Part shown: positions 4,904 to 7,609 of the stretch, one piece after another
Position numbering within the stretch: position 1 is the stretch's first letter
How the letters are laid out: each line of letters begins with the position of its first letter
Translations under genes and position numbers: made by a program
NCBI GenBank assembly: GCA_964508755.1
Contig: CAZDUZ010000042.1
Coordinates: 1-7,609, forward strand
DNA from: CAZDUZ01 sp964508755
Lineage (GTDB): Bacteria; Patescibacteriota; Dojkabacteria; SC72; JAFGCJ01
Direction: 5' to 3'
Length of the DNA: 7,609 bases
The notes under the pieces: model-generated
Told to the model about the DNA's origin: nothing
The model's input: only the letters and a program-made list of their open reading frames with translations
Database searches by the model: none

Positions 4904-5383
4904 ATGAAACAATTGGAGGCGAATGCAGTTGCTTATGACATTATTTCCTCAAATCAATACATGACTCTGGCCACAGTCGATGACAATGGAGTATGGACTG
5001 CGCCTCTCTGGTATGCCTACGGTACAGGTAAGATATTCTTCATTTCAAATACCGAAAGTCGTCATGCGAAAGCTGTTCTGGAAAGAAGTAGCGTTTCGGT
5101 TAGTATCTTTGACTCGCGTCTACCTCCCGAAAAAGTGAATGGATTGCAAATCGTTGGCCGATGTCGTCAATTACGAGCATGTAATGAATTATTGAGTGCT
5201 ATAGCTGTAATCTTTATGAAAAGAGGTGCAGAATTATTTTCACAAAGAATTCGAAGAGTGAAGGATCCCTTCTCATATCTCAACAATACGTTTGGAATAT
5301 TTGAGATATCTATTTATAAAGCTTACGTGTTAGATCCCGAGATCATCGATGATGATATTCGTTTCGAAGTATACATTTCATGA
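4904..5383 (+). CDS. Pyridoxamine 5'-phosphate oxidase (PNPOx)-fold family protein
   Basis: This 159-residue protein matches the split-barrel PNPOx-like FMN-binding group. The opening YDIISSNQYMTLATVDDNG then VWTAPLWYAYGTGKIFFIS is the family's typical first two strands and turn, followed by SRHAKAVLERSSVSVSIFD and LQIVGRCRQL. The length fits single-domain members, which usually bind a flavin or related cofactor and reduce small molecules in the cytoplasm. Most members are not true PNP oxidases, and nothing here shows PLP synthesis, so the substrate is unknown. The C-terminal half (KRGAELFSQRIRRVKDPFSY, then GIFEISIYKAYVLDPE) is also family-like. The gene has its own leaderless promoter and probably responds to the divergent TrmB-like regulator. 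It converges with the 401-aa gene; no convincing terminator was found between them. Confidence 0.85.
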   Translation: MKQLEANAVAYDIISSNQYMTLATVDDNGVWTAPLWYAYGTGKIFFISNTESRHAKAVLERSSVSVSIFDSRLPPEKVNGLQIVGRCRQLRACNELLSAIAVIFMKRGAELFSQRIRRVKDPFSYLNNTFGIFEISIYKAYVLDPEIIDDDIRFEVYIS

Positions 5384-5421
5384 AATTGTTTTTTTATTGA
5401 CTATCGTGAGTTCGCTCATTA

Positions 5422-5490
5422 CTATTTTACCTTTGGTAATCGTTGGATAGTTGGATTGCCAGCAAATCCGGGAAGCTGTTCAGGATTGGC
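5422..5490 (-). other. Coding-like tail in another frame after the 401-aa gene
   Basis: One frame away from the end of the 401-aa gene, 23 codons continue as ANPEQLPGFAGNPTIQRL plus PKVK before TAG at 5422-5424. This frame is closed by a stop just upstream of 5490, so it has no start of its own. Its protein-like composition suggests the real C-terminus of the 401-aa protein may lie here, joined by a one-base shift near TGT-A-GCC (about 5490). The shift could be a mutation or sequencing error; it may also be chance. Confidence 0.3.
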
Positions 5491-6685
5491 TACACGTTAC
5501 AATGACGGCATTGTTTGTCTTAGAAACGGTATCTACGATAGTAACTGGATCATATCTCGGTAAACGAGAAAAGTAATCTGTTCCATATGTCTTGATTAAA
5601 GCCCATGCTTCTGTTGAAATGAATCGTATGTGAGGAGCAAATCTTCGTATCCATTCCATCATCGTTTCTCTACGAAGCTGAGGTGCAAAGATACAGTGTA
5701 CTTCCGTCAAAGGAAACTCAGGTCCTATCGGTATTCCCTCTCCGAAGTCTTGTAATAGAGGGTTTTGCCCTGTTCTTTTCTGATGATGGGCTTTTACTGC
5801 GTCGGGAGTCACTCCAAAAGCAACATCAAATTCATCAAACCATCGCATTATCGCGTAGCTTGATATTAATTGAGGAGAAACGTGGATATCTGATAATCCA
5901 TATGTTTGGTCAGATGATAGAGGTTGGATTTGCTCAAGAAATTCTCCGGTTCGAATGGGGATACCTCTCTTTATGGCTTCTCGGGAAGATAGTATTGAAC
6001 CCTCATGACTAATACTTGGAAGTGCATCTGAACCAGTAGCATGAAAAAGTAATGCTGGAAAATCGTACGTTTTAGTCAATTCATCGACCTCACGTAAGAC
6101 TTCCGCGGTTGTTACAAAGTGACTTTCAGATTGAGGGATTTTTCCTACAGATATCCAAGTATCAGCATTAGTATATCTGGGAACGTATCCTTCTCGAGGA
6201 GGTTGCGCTTTATTCCTTATGTATCTGAGTCTATGTAATGAAATTGCGGTTTGATTAAACAATTTGATATTTCTTAAAAGTCTACGATTAAATTCAGGAT
6301 CATGTTCCGGAAAGTAAGCAGCGATAAACGCATCATACGTATCGAGTGATCGGGAAAACGTACCAAGTGAATGATTAGTAGGTAAAAATCGCGTAGCATT
6401 CCACATTTGGAATACGGGATCAACAATTTCAATGGCGTCCCGATAATCTACATCTGGGTGTTGATGTATCTGATCTTCTAGTTTTTCAGTAACTATTAGG
6501 AAATTATCTGGAACTTGTTCTACCGCACAGCCATGTTGCTCTGCTATCTGTTCTAGCGTGAGGAGATGTCGAACTGGAAGATTTGCCCTGATTTGAGTTT
6601 CGATGGATGGTTGTGACTCGGACAGTTGAGGTTGCAAGTCATTTTGTAATCCGTCTTCACCATTATCTCCATATAATGAAACCAT
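5480..6685 (-). CDS. Uncharacterised protein with a candidate ADP-ribosyltransferase (ART)-like C-terminal domain
   Basis: This 401-residue protein has no signal peptide or membrane segment. Residues about 1-35 are polar and Gln/Ser/Asn-rich. About 36-205 form a domain I do not recognise, rich in His, Arg and aromatic residues. From about 210 the pattern fits the ART fold: LLFHATGSDALPSISHEG (His215) resembles the first-strand H-x-T followed by an 'I..eG' turn as in DarT, PARP and KptA relatives; IHVSPQLISSYAIMRWF offers Tyr277 for the middle motif; LTEVHCIFAP offers Glu328 at the last strand, followed by a helix (MMEWIRRF). A transferase or an inactive relative is inferred. No macrodomain antitoxin is in view. 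ATG 6683-6685 has no Shine-Dalgarno and lies 39 nt after the 159-aa gene, so co-transcription is likely. The C-terminus may continue through a frameshift (5422-5490). Confidence 0.72.
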   Translation of the reverse strand: MVSLYGDNGEDGLQNDLQPQLSESQPSIETQIRANLPVRHLLTLEQIAEQHGCAVEQVPDNFLIVTEKLEDQIHQHPDVDYRDAIEIVDPVFQMWNATRFLPTNHSLGTFSRSLDTYDAFIAAYFPEHDPEFNRRLLRNIKLFNQTAISLHRLRYIRNKAQPPREGYVPRYTNADTWISVGKIPQSESHFVTTAEVLREVDELTKTYDFPALLFHATGSDALPSISHEGSILSSREAIKRGIPIRTGEFLEQIQPLSSDQTYGLSDIHVSPQLISSYAIMRWFDEFDVAFGVTPDAVKAHHQKRTGQNPLLQDFGEGIPIGPEFPLTEVHCIFAPQLRRETMMEWIRRFAPHIRFISTEAWALIKTYGTDYFSRLPRYDPVTIVDTVSKTNNAVIVTCSQS

Positions 6686-6724
6686 GGTTTATTCTTAATA
6701 AATAATGAATCAATGTGAATAGTT

Positions 6725-7204
6725 TTACAAAAGTGGCACCCTAGTCTCATCTTCAGGCCATTCCTCAACTTCTCTAAACTCGACGTTACAAGAATCTACT
6801 AATTCTTGAATTAGTTCTCTAGCTTGATACTTAGTAAATGAAAATCCTGTAATGGGTTCAGTTCGATACCACTCATGTGTTTTACTCTCTTCTCCTCCGA
6901 CAAGCAAAAATCCATCGCGATCACGATCAAACTCCAGAAGATAAATCGGTGAAGGATCATCTTCAAACGACTTTAATGATCTTTTTTTTAAAGTTATTAA
7001 GCATGAATCATCATTCGCTTTTACTCGATAAGAACACACTCTACTGAAAAGGCCATGAATGATAGCCGTTCGTCTGTCATTACTTGCCCAAATTACTCCG
7101 TCAGGAGTTTTTTCTAAGCATGTAAACTTCGGAATATCTTCTTCAGCAATTGGTTTGGGGAGAAGAGGATCCTCAAAATTTCGTGTGCCTCGATACAGTT
7201 TCAT
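6725..7204 (-). CDS. Small protein with ART/KptA-like motif pattern
   Basis: This 159-residue protein starts MKLYRGTRNF, resembling the [H/R]-G-T first-strand motif of ART-fold proteins. VIWASNDRRTAIIHGLF (about 37-53) resembles the usual 'vyas/at...A' middle strand and helix. SPIYLLEFDRDRDGFLLVGG is followed by HEWYRTEPITGF, matching the position of the catalytic-Glu strand (Glu111 or Glu116). It is thus a minimal single-domain candidate member of the ART or RNA 2'-phosphotransferase superfamily. The first motif has Arg5 where the H-Y-E group has His. Activity and target are unknown. ATG 7202-7204 has no Shine-Dalgarno; TAAAGT 10 nt before it is a weak -10 candidate. A run of eight A in the coding strand (6982-6989) is a slippage-prone spot. 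It is the upstream neighbour of the 401-aa gene on the same strand. Confidence 0.72.
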   Translation of the reverse strand: MKLYRGTRNFEDPLLPKPIAEEDIPKFTCLEKTPDGVIWASNDRRTAIIHGLFSRVCSYRVKANDDSCLITLKKRSLKSFEDDPSPIYLLEFDRDRDGFLLVGGEESKTHEWYRTEPITGFSFTKYQARELIQELVDSCNVEFREVEEWPEDETRVPLL

Positions 7205-7257
7205 ATTGAAAAATACTTTAGAATAATTTACGAATAATAATAATCATAGTTTTTTGT

Positions 7258-7307
7258 CTGCATGCAGTAGAAACACACACATGAATAATCAATAATTGCT
7301 GTGTTTC
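7258..7307 (-). terminator. Hairpin between the GNAT gene and the 159-aa gene (weak)
   Basis: GAAACACA (7270-7277) and TGTGTTTC (7300-7307) form an 8-bp stem with a 22-nt loop just after the GNAT stop codon. A perfect palindrome CTGCATGCAG (7258-7267) lies beside it. No T-run follows on the minus strand, so termination is possible but unproven, and the palindrome could be a protein site for the 159-aa gene's promoter. Confidence 0.3.
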
Positions 7308-7313
7308 AAGCTA

Positions 7314-7609
7314 CTATTCATATTGTTTCCAATATAGTACGCTCTGCAGATTGTGCAATCCAAATAGTTCACTCGGCATAGTGAAGTTTGCGTGAGTGAA
7401 TCCTTGCCTTGTGATAAACGTCATAGAAGAAAAATTACCAAGAGGTGCAAGTGTTGTAATCCAAAATAAATCCTGGATTCCCAGCTCTCTTCCCTGCTGA
7501 ACTGCTTCGCTAAATAGTTTTGATCCTATGCCCTGATGAATATGGTTGGGATGTACCAGTAAGTAGGTGATTACCGATGAGTGTTCGTGGTGATAGTAGG
7601 ACTGTTTTG
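7314..7609 (-). CDS. GNAT-family N-acetyltransferase, C-terminal part, cut by the window edge
   Basis: The minus strand is open from the window edge for 97 codons to TAG at 7314-7316. SSVITYLLVHPNHIHQGIGS is the classic GNAT core: beta-4 followed by the acetyl-CoA pyrophosphate loop Q-x-x-G-x-G/A, here HQGIGSK, and the helix KLFSEAVQQGRELG. Then FWITTLAPLGNFSSMTFITR and QGFTHAN give beta-5 and the motif B region, in which a residue-rich loop precedes the 'Y/F.k.GF' element. The protein transfers an acetyl group from acetyl-CoA to an amine; the substrate cannot be told. It is transcribed towards the two ART-like genes, with 109 nt between, including a small hairpin. About a third to a half of a typical domain (about 150 residues) lies outside the window. 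Confidence 0.85.
   Translation of the reverse strand, partial: KQSYYHHEHSSVITYLLVHPNHIHQGIGSKLFSEAVQQGRELGIQDLFWITTLAPLGNFSSMTFITRQGFTHANFTMPSELFGLHNLQSVLYWKQYE

Noticed and set aside
5375..5395. Perfect palindrome ATTTCATGAAAT followed by seven T, as a terminator of the PNPOx-family gene.
   Set aside because: As a hairpin it has only four A-T pairs, too weak for an intrinsic terminator, and it overlaps the stop codon.
5683..6012. 109-codon + ORF antisense to the 401-aa gene.
   Set aside because: It lies wholly inside a well-supported coding region and has no promoter, binding site or recognisable domain.

Overview
The window is mostly AT-rich DNA packed with short genes. It carries single-copy genes typical of small-genome bacteria: a TrmB-type regulator, a PNPOx-fold flavoprotein, a threonine aldolase, a GNAT acetyltransferase and an anchored extracytoplasmic protein. 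Most native genes lack a convincing Shine-Dalgarno (SD) sequence, and two have a -10 box ending exactly 7 nt before the ATG, which implies leaderless mRNAs. TGA acts as an ordinary stop. Together these suggest a Patescibacteria/CPR-type bacterium, possibly Microgenomates-like, but this is a judgement from style; no marker gene is present. The window also contains a 100-N scaffold gap, so it comes from a draft or metagenome assembly.

Layout. At the left edge is a possible gene tail on + (1-129). It overlaps the end of a minus-strand membrane-anchored exported protein (83-997). A 326-base intergenic region follows, holding a near-consensus promoter (TTGACA, 17 bp, GATAAT) with two inverted repeats built into it. 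This promoter points right, towards a small ORF (1324-1497) and a putative lipoprotein gene (1575-2276). The lipoprotein gene is strikingly GC-rich, has a canonical SD and ends in a large hairpin; it looks like an acquired cassette. Next is a short, possibly degenerate ORF (2554-2787). Two genes cut by the assembly gap follow on the minus strand: the C-terminal half of a threonine aldolase (2892-3447) and the first 134 residues of an unknown protein (3548-3951). A divergent pair comes next: a TrmB-like regulator (4040-4807, minus) and a PNPOx-family protein (4904-5383, plus). They share a 96-bp control region with a 7-7-7 inverted repeat.

The right part (5480-7609) is a minus-strand run of three genes: a GNAT acetyltransferase cut by the window edge, a 159-aa protein and a 401-aa protein. 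The last two are unrelated at sequence level, yet each shows the spaced motif pattern of the ADP-ribosyltransferase/KptA (ART) fold. This adjacent pair is the best candidate for an undescribed system. The case rests on motif reading only and needs structure prediction.

No tRNA, rRNA, CRISPR array, complete insertion sequence or replication origin was seen.
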